From JAAYGT01 sp050252075 (GTDB lineage: Bacteria; Pseudomonadota; Gammaproteobacteria; Burkholderiales; Burkholderiaceae_B): a stretch of 15,732 bases of DNA. Location of the stretch: the NCBI GenBank assembly GCA_050252075.1, contig JBFWLP010000077.1:1-15732 (forward strand), given 5' to 3'. A program made the position numbers and the translations under genes. The notes under the pieces were generated by a model. The model was not told the origin of the DNA, searched no databases, and saw nothing but the letters and a program-made list of their open reading frames with translations. Positions 1-7,263 of the stretch are shown piece after piece (positions within the stretch are counted from its first letter, which is position 1; every line of letters starts with the position of its first letter).

Positions 1-87
1 AGGTGCGTCGGCTAAACAGCTAAAACGCCCTCGGCTGTAAGCAGGGCATTGGGTACACGCCGGCGGGCCTGCGGTTAAAATCGCAGC
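1..87 (+). promoter_or_regulatory. Upstream region of the tsaB-rimI gene with a candidate -10 box
   Basis: No gene is visible in the first 87 bases. TAAAAT at 76-81 is a good -10 box. The best -35-like sequence, TTGGGT at 49-54, is 21 bases upstream of it, which is too far for a standard sigma-70 promoter. The -10 box sits inside a short inverted repeat, CTGCG at 69-73 and CGCAG at 82-86. Only six bases separate it from the first ATG at 88, and no Shine-Dalgarno sequence is present, so the transcript may be leaderless. A weaker repeat, GCCCT/AGGGC, lies around 28-47. The promoter call is inference. Confidence 0.35.
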
Positions 88-1332
88 ATGATGCATTATC
101 TTCTTGCTCTGGAAACGTCCTCGCCTGTTTGCAGCGTGGCGTTGTTGTGCCGTGATCGCGATTCGTTCACGGTTCACGCGCGTGCCCACGAAGCCACGGC
201 CGAGCATGCCGAACGCCTGTTGCCCATGGTGGATGCCGTGCTGGCCGATTCGGGTATCACGGCCTCAGACCTGGGTGCAGTTGCTTTCGGCCAGGGGCCG
301 GGTGGCTTTACCGGCCTGCGCGTGGCATGCGGGGTTGCCCAGGGCATGGCGTTCGGGCTGGGGGTGAATGTGGTGCCGGTGGATTCTCTGGCGGCGGTTG
401 TGCAGCGTTACGGCAGGGGCGGGCAAGACGGCGCTCAACCGCAGGGCGGCACATACGTTGTTGTTCAGGATGCGCGCATGAACGAGGCGTATCTGGGCGT
501 GTATCAGCGCGATGAACACCCGGGCGGCATCCGTACCGTGCAGCCGCCGCTGCTGATCGCGGCGACCGATATCGTTCCCTGGCTCGAACGGGCTCGCGAT
601 ACCGGCTCGATAGGCCGGTCGCCCTCGGCGGGTGTCATGGTTCTTGGCGATGCGCTCCAGGCTTTTCCCGACCTGGTTCCTGCGCTGCGCGCCGCATCGT
701 TCACCTGCGCGCAAGGCGATTACCGGGCCGATGCTCAGGCGGTCGCCGAACTGGGCTACCTGGGCTGGCTCGATCACGGCGGTATCGTTCCCGATCAGGC
801 GGCCCCGCTCTACGTACGCGACAAAGTTGCCTTTACAACGCGTGAGCGCGAGCATGGCCGGGGCGGGAATCCCAAAGCTCCTGTTCCCGGCATTCTCGAT
901 GCCATGACCACCGGCCATCTAGACCAAGTGTGCGAGATCGAGCGGCGGGTGCAGTCACATCCTTGGACATACGGAAATTTTGCCGATGCGCTGAACGCGG
1001 GCTACGGGGCCTGGGTTGTCCGGCGTGGCGACGATGTGGCCGGGTTTTGTCTGGTCATGTTTGCTCCCGATGTGGCGCATTTGCTGGTCATTGCCGTCAA
1101 GCCTGAAGAGCAGGGCAGCGGCCTGGGGGCGCAGTTGCTGGCCCACACGGAAATGCAGGCAAGGCAACGGGGCGTCGATGCCGTGCTGCTCGAGGTGCGG
1201 CCGTCCAACACCCGCGCCGTGGCGTTTTACAAGGCACACGGCTACACGCAGATCGGCGTTCGAAAAGACTATTATCCGGCGGGTGACGGCAAGCGGGAAG
1301 ATGCCTGTGTGTTTCAGAAGGCATTGGCATGA
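88..1332 (+). CDS. tsaB-rimI: Fused TsaB (t6A37 tRNA-modification subunit) and RimI (ribosomal protein S18 alanine N-acetyltransferase)
   Basis: The protein is 414 aa in two parts. Residues 1-250 are TsaB, an ASKHA-fold subunit that pairs with TsaD to make threonylcarbamoyl-A37 in ANN-decoding tRNAs. The N-terminal ALETS strand, the glycine-rich GQGPGGFTGLR at 68-78, ARMNEAY at 129-135 and the closing PLYVRDKVAFT near 240-250 are visible. After a linker of about 20 residues, positions 270-414 form a GNAT acetyltransferase closely matching RimI: HPW at 291-293, the acetyl-CoA loop EQGSGLG at 341-347, the likely catalytic Glu369 in LEVRPSN, and Tyr381 in AFYKAHGY. RimI acetylates the N-terminal alanine of S18. 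In E. coli the two are separate genes; here the frame is open throughout, so this is a true fusion unless there is a sequencing error. The start is one of two adjacent ATGs (88 or 91), and no Shine-Dalgarno is seen. The uracil-DNA glycosylase gene follows with a 4-base overlap. Confidence 0.93.
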   Translation: MMHYLLALETSSPVCSVALLCRDRDSFTVHARAHEATAEHAERLLPMVDAVLADSGITASDLGAVAFGQGPGGFTGLRVACGVAQGMAFGLGVNVVPVDSLAAVVQRYGRGGQDGAQPQGGTYVVVQDARMNEAYLGVYQRDEHPGGIRTVQPPLLIAATDIVPWLERARDTGSIGRSPSAGVMVLGDALQAFPDLVPALRAASFTCAQGDYRADAQAVAELGYLGWLDHGGIVPDQAAPLYVRDKVAFTTREREHGRGGNPKAPVPGILDAMTTGHLDQVCEIERRVQSHPWTYGNFADALNAGYGAWVVRRGDDVAGFCLVMFAPDVAHLLVIAVKPEEQGSGLGAQLLAHTEMQARQRGVDAVLLEVRPSNTRAVAFYKAHGYTQIGVRKDYYPAGDGKREDACVFQKALA

Positions 1333-2216
1333 AGCCGCAAGAACCCGTTACGGGTGTCGAGCTCTCGGCCATTCAGCTGGCATGGTTGCAGGAAATCGGC
1401 CTTGACAAGCGTATGTTGGCCAGGTTTTCCGCAGTCCCGCCGCCGGCACCGGCGAAGCCGCTTGTCGCGCCGGCGGCATCGCCCGCCCGCAACGTTCACC
1501 ATGACATACCCGCCCCAGCCCCGGCGCGGTCCGGTCTTGTGCCGGCTTCCCGGCCGCCGGTGATCCCTACGGAGCCTGCGCCGGTCGTGCCGCTGGTTGC
1601 CGACACGCTGGCCGCGCTGGCCGAACAGGCGGCCACGTGCGAGCGCTGCGACCTGCATCGCGAGCGCGGGCGGGTGGCGTTCGGCGAGGGTGTCGTTGGA
1701 GCGCACTGGCTTATCGTGGGCGAAGCGCCCGATACCTTTGACGACCGGGAAGGCAGGCCTTTTTCGGGAAAGGCGGGCCAGTTGCTGACCGCTATGCTGC
1801 ATGCCGTCGGGGTGCAGCGCGAAACCCAGGTTTACGTCACCCAACTGGTGAAATGCCGTCCTCTGGGAAACCGGCCCCCGCTCGACGAGCATGTGCGCCA
1901 GTGTGCCGATTATCTGACGCGGCAGATCGGTTTTGTGCGTCCCGCTGCCATATTGGCTCTGGGAGATCTGGCGGCCCGGTCGCTGTCGGGCGAAAATGCC
2001 ACGGTCGACGAACTGCGCGGCCGTCTGCTGCAGTTCACCGGCGTGTCGGGGCAGTCGATACCGCTTGCGGTCACGTATCACCCGGCGGCCCTGTTGTTGC
2101 GCCCGCAGCTTAAGCCGCAGGTGTGGCGTGACCTGCTCTGGGCGCGCGAACATCTGGCGCCGGGGGCGGGGTTCTGGTCAGGGGCGGGTAATCAGCCCCG
2201 GCCGGGTGTTGCCTAG
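1329..2216 (+). CDS. Family 4 (Fe-S) uracil-DNA glycosylase
   Basis: The protein is 295 aa. Residues 1-35 form a short helical head, 36-90 a proline/alanine-rich linker, and about 95-276 the glycosylase domain, which would remove uracil from DNA as the first step of base-excision repair. Four cysteines fit the family's 4Fe-4S ligand pattern: C104, C107, C176 (in KCRP) and C192. GRPFSGKAGQLL at 142-153, KCRPLGNRPP at 175-184 and YHPAALLLRP at 250-259 are typical of family 4, whose members were formerly annotated as phage SPO1 DNA polymerase-related. One oddity is the first active-site motif, which reads GEAPD (131-135) where GEAPG is usual. The gene starts in an ATGA overlap with the fused tsaB-rimI stop. 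AGAAGG at 1316-1321, inside the upstream gene, is a good Shine-Dalgarno, so the two genes are probably translationally coupled. Its stop overlaps the stop of the opposing lplT gene. Confidence 0.92.
   Translation: MKPQEPVTGVELSAIQLAWLQEIGLDKRMLARFSAVPPPAPAKPLVAPAASPARNVHHDIPAPAPARSGLVPASRPPVIPTEPAPVVPLVADTLAALAEQAATCERCDLHRERGRVAFGEGVVGAHWLIVGEAPDTFDDREGRPFSGKAGQLLTAMLHAVGVQRETQVYVTQLVKCRPLGNRPPLDEHVRQCADYLTRQIGFVRPAAILALGDLAARSLSGENATVDELRGRLLQFTGVSGQSIPLAVTYHPAALLLRPQLKPQVWRDLLWAREHLAPGAGFWSGAGNQPRPGVA
2213..2216. other. CTAG shared by two converging stop codons
   Basis: The palindrome CTAG supplies TAG to the rightward glycosylase gene (2214-2216) and TAG to the leftward lplT gene (2213-2215 read on the minus strand). 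The two coding regions therefore overlap by four bases and no spacer or terminator lies between them. Confidence 0.9.
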
Positions 2217-3523
2217 TGGTGCTTGAGCGCCTGGCCATGGCCGTGCTGGCCGATGGTTTTTTCCAGCCCCGGGTTTGCCTGGTGGTTCAAGCGGTTCCAG
2301 CGAATGAAAACCAGCATCAGGCACGCCACCAGCAAACCGAAAAAGATAATGATCGCGTTGATCGGAAGCCGCAGCCACAGAAGCAGGCTGTAGATACCCA
2401 GCATGAGCAATATGTTCAGCTGCTCGTTGAAGTTCTGCACGGCAATAGAGTGGCCTGCCGATAGCAGCACATGGCCGCGGTGCTGCAACAGTGCGTTCAT
2501 GGGTACCACGAAGAACCCCGACATGGCGCCTATGAGCAACAGCACGGCATAGACCGCCCAGGTCTGGTGCACTATGGTCATGAGCATGACGGCGAAACCC
2601 ATGGCCACACCGAACGGCAGCACCGACAGCGCCTTTTTCAGCGGCACCCTTCCGGCTAGAATGGAGCCCGCAATGGTGCCCAGCGCGGCAACCCCCATGA
2701 GTATTGATGCCTGGTCAAGACGGTAGCCCAGGTGCTGGGCTCCCCATTCAATCACGATGAACTGCAGGGTAGCGCCGGCACCCCAGAACAGCGTGGTGAC
2801 TGCCAGGCTGATCTGCCCCAGCTTGTCGTGCCACAAGACGCGAACATAAATGGCGAATTCACGTACCAGCGCGACCGGGTTGCGCTTTTGCGGCGGGTAG
2901 TGGACATTCGTGCGGGGAATAAGCAGATTAGTGGCGGCCGCCAGGAAGTACACAATGCCGATAACAAAGATGGCGGCTTCGACGCGGGTGTCCACCACCT
3001 GGCTGATCCACGGATGGGCCAGCAACGCCTGCGATACCGACGGGCTGATGAGTACGCCGCCGACTACGGTGCCAATAATGATCGAAAGTACGGTCAGGCC
3101 CTCGATCCAGCTGTTGCCCTTGACCAGCATGTGAGGCGGCAGCATTTCGGTCACGATGCCGTACTTGGCGGGAGAGTAAGCGGCCGCGCCGATACCCACC
3201 AGTGTGTAGGCGCAAAAGACCAGGACCAGCTGATGCCCGGTCATCAGCCCAAGGCTCTGGTAGCTGAACATGAGCAGGCAGCCGGCGATTTTTATGGCGT
3301 TGGTGATGAACATGACCTTCCCTTTGGGGAAGGAGTCGGCAAATGCCCCCACGAAGGCGGCCAGCACAACGTAGGCCAGCGCAAACCACCATTTCATCAT
3401 GGGCGCCATCCAGTCGGGCCCCTGCAGGTCGGCAATAAGCGCCACCGCGGCAATCAGCAGGGCGTTATCCGCCACAGACGAAAGCGCCTGGGCTATCATG
3501 ACCAGATAGAAGCCTTTGTTCAA
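2213..3523 (-). CDS. lplT: LplT-type lysophospholipid transporter (major facilitator superfamily)
   Basis: This is a multi-span inner-membrane protein of 436 aa from the TTG start at 3523. It aligns by eye along its whole length with E. coli LplT: an N-terminal GFYLVMIAQALSSVADNALL, then FVGAFADSFPKGKVM, GIGAAAYSPAKYGI, TLFWGAGATLQF, GAMSGFFVVPMNALLQHRG and IAVQNFNEQLNILLMLGIYSL. LplT flips lysophospholipids across the inner membrane for re-acylation. In E. coli it is coupled to the acyltransferase Aas, and no aas is seen here. I chose the TTG because AGGA (minus strand, 3532-3535) lies eight bases upstream and the protein then begins just before the first membrane span, as in E. coli. The frame stays open to an ATG pair at 3625, which would add 34 residues unlike the family and would run over a palindrome. 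The tail is histidine-rich (GHGQALKHH). The stop codon shares CTAG with the converging glycosylase gene. Confidence 0.87.
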   Translation of the reverse strand: MNKGFYLVMIAQALSSVADNALLIAAVALIADLQGPDWMAPMMKWWFALAYVVLAAFVGAFADSFPKGKVMFITNAIKIAGCLLMFSYQSLGLMTGHQLVLVFCAYTLVGIGAAAYSPAKYGIVTEMLPPHMLVKGNSWIEGLTVLSIIIGTVVGGVLISPSVSQALLAHPWISQVVDTRVEAAIFVIGIVYFLAAATNLLIPRTNVHYPPQKRNPVALVREFAIYVRVLWHDKLGQISLAVTTLFWGAGATLQFIVIEWGAQHLGYRLDQASILMGVAALGTIAGSILAGRVPLKKALSVLPFGVAMGFAVMLMTIVHQTWAVYAVLLLIGAMSGFFVVPMNALLQHRGHVLLSAGHSIAVQNFNEQLNILLMLGIYSLLLWLRLPINAIIIFFGLLVACLMLVFIRWNRLNHQANPGLEKTIGQHGHGQALKHH

Positions 3524-3692
3524 CGGTGACGTCCTGTAAATTTGGGTGACTGAATTCCTGAGGGACGGCAAATAATAACGTAGTTTTTGCGTGCCAAAAG
3601 CACGCAAGCGCAGGCGCGGCATCATTTTTTATCAAGACGCCTGAGGTATCATACGATCCAGTCTGGCTCCCACGTTTTCCACGAATTGTATT
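3524..3692. promoter_or_regulatory. Divergent lplT/smc control region
   Basis: These 169 bases separate the two outward-reading genes if lplT starts at 3523. The region holds a long palindrome (listed separately) and AT-rich patches. For lplT, TATTAT on the minus strand (3572-3577) is a candidate -10 box; the nearest -35-like TTGGCA (3592-3597) is only 14 bases away, so the pairing is poor. For smc, TATCAT at 3647-3652 is a candidate -10 with no clear -35. TATGAT on the minus strand (3648-3653) overlaps it. All promoter assignments are weak. Confidence 0.35.
3587..3607. promoter_or_regulatory. 21-bp perfect palindrome, operator-like
   Basis: The half-sites TTGCGTGC (3587-3594) and GCACGCAA (3600-3607) are exact reverse complements separated by CAAAA. 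On neither strand does a T-run follow the stem (one side is flanked by TTTTT on the upstream side only), so it is not a normal intrinsic terminator. Its position in the lplT/smc gap and its dimer-like symmetry suggest a repressor or activator site, probably for lplT, whose candidate -10 lies ten bases further along the minus strand. The regulator is unknown. Confidence 0.5.
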
Positions 3693-6600
3693 GTGCGTCT
3701 AACCCAAATAAAGCTCGCCGGCTTCAAGTCGTTTGTTGATCCGACTATCATCCCTACGCCAAGCCAGTTGGTGGGTGTGGTGGGGCCGAACGGGTGCGGG
3801 AAATCGAACATCATCGATGCGGTGCGCTGGGTGCTGGGTGAGTCCAAGGCATCCGAGCTGCGCGGCGAATCCATGCAGGACGTCATTTTCAATGGTTCGG
3901 GAAATCGAAAGCCGGCCGCCCGTGCTTCGGTGGAGCTGGTGTTCGACAATTCTTTAGGCAGGGCTGCCGGTCAGTGGAGTACCTACGCCGAAATTGCCGT
4001 GCGGCGTGTGCTCACCCGCGACGGAACCAGCAGTTACCTGATCAACAACCAGCAAGTGCGTCGCCGCGACATCCATGACATCTTCCTGGGCACCGGCCTG
4101 GGGTCACGCGGCTACGCCATCATCGGGCAGGGCATGATCAATCGCCTCATCGAGGCCCGCCCCGACGAACTGCGGGTGTTTCTTGAAGAGGCCGCCGGCG
4201 TGTCACGCTATAAAGAGCGCCGGCGCGAAACCGAAAACCGCCTGGAAGATACGCGCGAGAATCTGGTGCGTGTCGAAGATATTCTTCGCGAACTCACGAC
4301 CCAGCTCGAAAAGCTGGAAACCCAGGCCGAAGTTGCGCGCCGTTATCGCGACCTGCAAGACGACGGCGACCGCAAGCAACAGGTGCTGTGGTGGCTGAAG
4401 GAGAATCAGGCCAAACAAGAGCAGCGCGATCGCTTCGAGGCGATCGAGCAAGCCCAAACCGATCTTGAAGCGGCACTGGCGCGCTTGCGCTCCGGCGAAT
4501 CGGCGCTGGAATCACGACGGCAGGCGCATTACGAGGCTTCCGATGCGGTACACAAGGCGCAAGGCTCGCTCTACGAGGCAGGCGCACAGGTCAGCCGGCT
4601 CGAAGCTGAAATACGTCATGTGGTCGATTCCCGGCAGCGGGTCCAGGCACGTCGCGAGCACTTGCAGGCCCAGTTGAACGAATGGCAAGAGCAACTGGCG
4701 CATTGTGTCGAGCAGCGTGAGCAGGCACAGATCGACCTCGACGAAGCGCAGGCTCGGCGGATGGAGCTGCTGGAACGGCTGGACAGCGCCCGGGAAAGTT
4801 CCCCCGATCTTGAGCAGCAGGTGCGGGCAGCCGCGCAGCAGCGAGAGGAAATGCGCCGTTCGCTGTCTCGTCTGGAGCAAGATATCGCTCTGGCGGCGCA
4901 GTCGCAGCGCGATACAGACCGCCAGATCCAGGGCCTGGTGCTCAGGCGCGAGCGCCTGGCAAGCGAGCTCAAGGAAATGAATGCGCCGGATCCCGACGCC
5001 TTGCGTCGCCTGCAGGGCGATGCAGGCATGGCGCGTGAATTGCTGGAAGAAGCCCAGGCCGCTTTGCTCGATGCCGAAGCCCGGCTGCCTGTGTGTGAAG
5101 ACCAGCGCAAGCAGGCTATGCAGGCGTCGCGCCAGGCCGGCGACGAGGTGGCCCGTCTGGATGCGCGGCTCAGTGCGCTTCAGAAACTTCAGCAAGACGT
5201 CCAGAAGCAGGGGGCGCTTCAACCCTGGCTGGAGCATCACGGCCTGGGCGGCTTGGGCCGTCTGTGGCAGAAGATTCACATCGATTCGGGCTGGGAGGTC
5301 GCCCTGGAGTCTGTGTTGCGGGAAAGGATGATGGCGCTCCAGATCCGCGACCTCGAACAAGCGTGTGCGTTCCAGGCCGATCCGCCGCCGGCGCGGCTGG
5401 GGTTTTACCAGTTGCCGGTGCCCCAGCCCCTGCCCCCGGCGGCGCTGGGGGCAGGCCGTTTGCTGGATCGCCTGCGGGTCACCGACCCGGAATTGCGCAC
5501 CTTGCTGGCCGGCTGGCTGGCCCAGGTGTATCTGGCCGACAACCTGGCGCAAGCCGTCGCCCTGCGCGATCAGTTGCCGGCCGACGGCCTGGTGGTTGTG
5601 CGCGAAGGGCATGTGGTTGATCTCCACAGCCTGCGGTATTACGCCGCCGATTCGGAACAGGCGGGTTTGCTGGCCCGGCAGCAGGAAATCGAGAATCTGC
5701 GTCGCGATCTCAAGGCCCGGCAGTTACTGGCCGACGAAGCACAGGCCAGGCTCAACCACGCCGAAGCCGCCTGGCATCAGGCGTCGCAGGCGGTGGGGCC
5801 GGCGCGCCAGCGCGTGTCCGAACTTACGCGGCGTTTGCACGACGCCGAGCTGGAGCACGCGCGTCTGGCCCAACAGGCCGAGCAATCCGGGGAGCGTACG
5901 CGCCGCATCCACGAGGAACAGGCCGAGCTGGCCGAACAAATTGAAGCGTTGACTATCACCCGGGAAGAAGCCGAGGCGCGTTTCGAAGAACTGGATATCC
6001 GGCTCGCCGACGAGCAGCAGCGCCACGCCGATGCCGAGATGGCGGGCGAGCAATTGCAGCAGGCCATGGATACCGCTCGCGATCAGTTGCGGGAACTGGA
6101 GCGCCGCGTCCAGGAGGCCGACTACGCGGAGCGCACTTTACAGGCGCGCATCGACGAGCTGCAGCGCAACCATCAGTTGGCCCAGGATCAGCTGCGCCGC
6201 GCAGGCACCGAGCTTGACAGCTTGCAAGGCGAACTCTTTGAGCTGGATGCGTCGGCGGCGCAAGCCGGCCTGCAGGAAGCCCTTGAGCAGCGGGCCGAGC
6301 GCGAAGACGCGTTGCAGCATGCCCGCCTGGCCCTCGAGGCCCACGAGGCTGCCTTGCGCCGTGCCGACGAAGAGCGCCTGGAGCAGGAGCGCTCACTGGA
6401 GCCTTTGCGGGCAAAAATTACCGAACTGCAGCTGAAAGAGCAGGCGGCACGCCTGGCTGTGGAGCAATTCGCCGAACAGCTCGATGCGCGCGAGGTCGAC
6501 CGCGAGCAATTGCGCCGTCTGGTAGACGAATCGCCGGAAGAGTGGAAGCGCTCAGCCTGGCTGCAATCGGAAGTGCAACGTATTTCGCGTGCCGTTGAAT

Positions 6601-7217
6601 CCCTGGGGCCGGTGAACCTGGCCGCCCTGCAGGAGCTTACGGCGGCGCGTGAGCGCAAGGGCTTTCTGGATGCCCAGCACGAGGATCTTACAACCGCGAT
6701 CGAAACGCTGGAAGATGCGATCCGGCGTATTGACCGCGAAACCCGGGAGCTGCTGCAAGCTACGTTTGATACCGTGAACAAGCATTTTGGTGAATTGTTC
6801 CCCCGGCTTTTTGGCGGGGGCGAGGCAAAGCTCATTGTCACCGGCGATGAGATTCTCGATGCCGGCGTGCAGGTTATGGCTCAGCCGCCCGGCAAGCGTA
6901 ACAGCACAATTCATCTGTTGTCGGGCGGTGAAAAGGCATTGACGGCGACCGCCCTGGTGTTCGCTTTGTTCAAGCTGAACCCGGCGCCGTTCTGTCTGCT
7001 CGACGAAGTGGATGCGCCGCTCGACGATGCCAATACGGAGCGGTACGCCAATCTGGTGCGCAGTATGAGCGAGCAGACACAGTTTTTGTTTATTTCCCAT
7101 AACAAAATTGCGATGCAAATGGCAAAGCAGCTGGTTGGGGTTACCATGCAAGAGCAAGGCGTGTCACGTATTGTGGCTGTCGACATCGATTCCGCCTTGC
7201 AACTGGCCGAGGTGTAA
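3693..7217 (+). CDS. smc: Chromosome segregation and condensation ATPase SMC
   Basis: The 1174-aa protein has the standard SMC layout. An N-terminal ABC-type head carries Walker A GPNGCGKS at residues 31-38. Then come a first coiled coil (about 165-505), a hinge (about 510-655, with GLGGLGRLWQKI near its start), a returning coiled coil (about 660-1010), and a C-terminal head with signature LLSGGEK (1075-1081), Walker B FCLLDEVDAPLDD (from 1100, with D1104 and E1105) and a switch histidine in FISHNK. SMC dimers with ScpA and ScpB (not in the window) compact and individualise the chromosome by loop extrusion. This is canonical SMC, not MukB. The start is GTG at 3693, fixed by the family-typical MRLTQIKLAGFKSF; no Shine-Dalgarno precedes it. 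zipA follows after 46 bases, which suggests one transcription unit. Confidence 0.97.
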   Translation: MRLTQIKLAGFKSFVDPTIIPTPSQLVGVVGPNGCGKSNIIDAVRWVLGESKASELRGESMQDVIFNGSGNRKPAARASVELVFDNSLGRAAGQWSTYAEIAVRRVLTRDGTSSYLINNQQVRRRDIHDIFLGTGLGSRGYAIIGQGMINRLIEARPDELRVFLEEAAGVSRYKERRRETENRLEDTRENLVRVEDILRELTTQLEKLETQAEVARRYRDLQDDGDRKQQVLWWLKENQAKQEQRDRFEAIEQAQTDLEAALARLRSGESALESRRQAHYEASDAVHKAQGSLYEAGAQVSRLEAEIRHVVDSRQRVQARREHLQAQLNEWQEQLAHCVEQREQAQIDLDEAQARRMELLERLDSARESSPDLEQQVRAAAQQREEMRRSLSRLEQDIALAAQSQRDTDRQIQGLVLRRERLASELKEMNAPDPDALRRLQGDAGMARELLEEAQAALLDAEARLPVCEDQRKQAMQASRQAGDEVARLDARLSALQKLQQDVQKQGALQPWLEHHGLGGLGRLWQKIHIDSGWEVALESVLRERMMALQIRDLEQACAFQADPPPARLGFYQLPVPQPLPPAALGAGRLLDRLRVTDPELRTLLAGWLAQVYLADNLAQAVALRDQLPADGLVVVREGHVVDLHSLRYYAADSEQAGLLARQQEIENLRRDLKARQLLADEAQARLNHAEAAWHQASQAVGPARQRVSELTRRLHDAELEHARLAQQAEQSGERTRRIHEEQAELAEQIEALTITREEAEARFEELDIRLADEQQRHADAEMAGEQLQQAMDTARDQLRELERRVQEADYAERTLQARIDELQRNHQLAQDQLRRAGTELDSLQGELFELDASAAQAGLQEALEQRAEREDALQHARLALEAHEAALRRADEERLEQERSLEPLRAKITELQLKEQAARLAVEQFAEQLDAREVDREQLRRLVDESPEEWKRSAWLQSEVQRISRAVESLGPVNLAALQELTAARERKGFLDAQHEDLTTAIETLEDAIRRIDRETRELLQATFDTVNKHFGELFPRLFGGGEAKLIVTGDEILDAGVQVMAQPPGKRNSTIHLLSGGEKALTATALVFALFKLNPAPFCLLDEVDAPLDDANTERYANLVRSMSEQTQFLFISHNKIAMQMAKQLVGVTMQEQGVSRIVAVDIDSALQLAEV

Positions 7218-7263
7218 CAGTGTTTGTGTTTGCGAAAAAATTAACAATGCAGCGAGGCACGCG

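Noticed and set aside
1329..2216. Possible DNA polymerase-related phage protein
   Set aside because: The older SPO1-polymerase-like label applies to this fold, but the four Fe-S cysteines and the KCRP and HPAALL motifs identify a chromosomal family 4 uracil-DNA glycosylase.
2732..3529. Open frame of 265 codons on the plus strand opposite lplT
   Set aside because: Its translation is the hydrophilic mirror of membrane-span codons, as expected opposite a polytopic protein, and it has no start signal.
4512..5627. Open frame of 371 codons antisense to smc
   Set aside because: It overlaps the coiled coil and hinge of an intact SMC protein and has no domain match that I can recognise.
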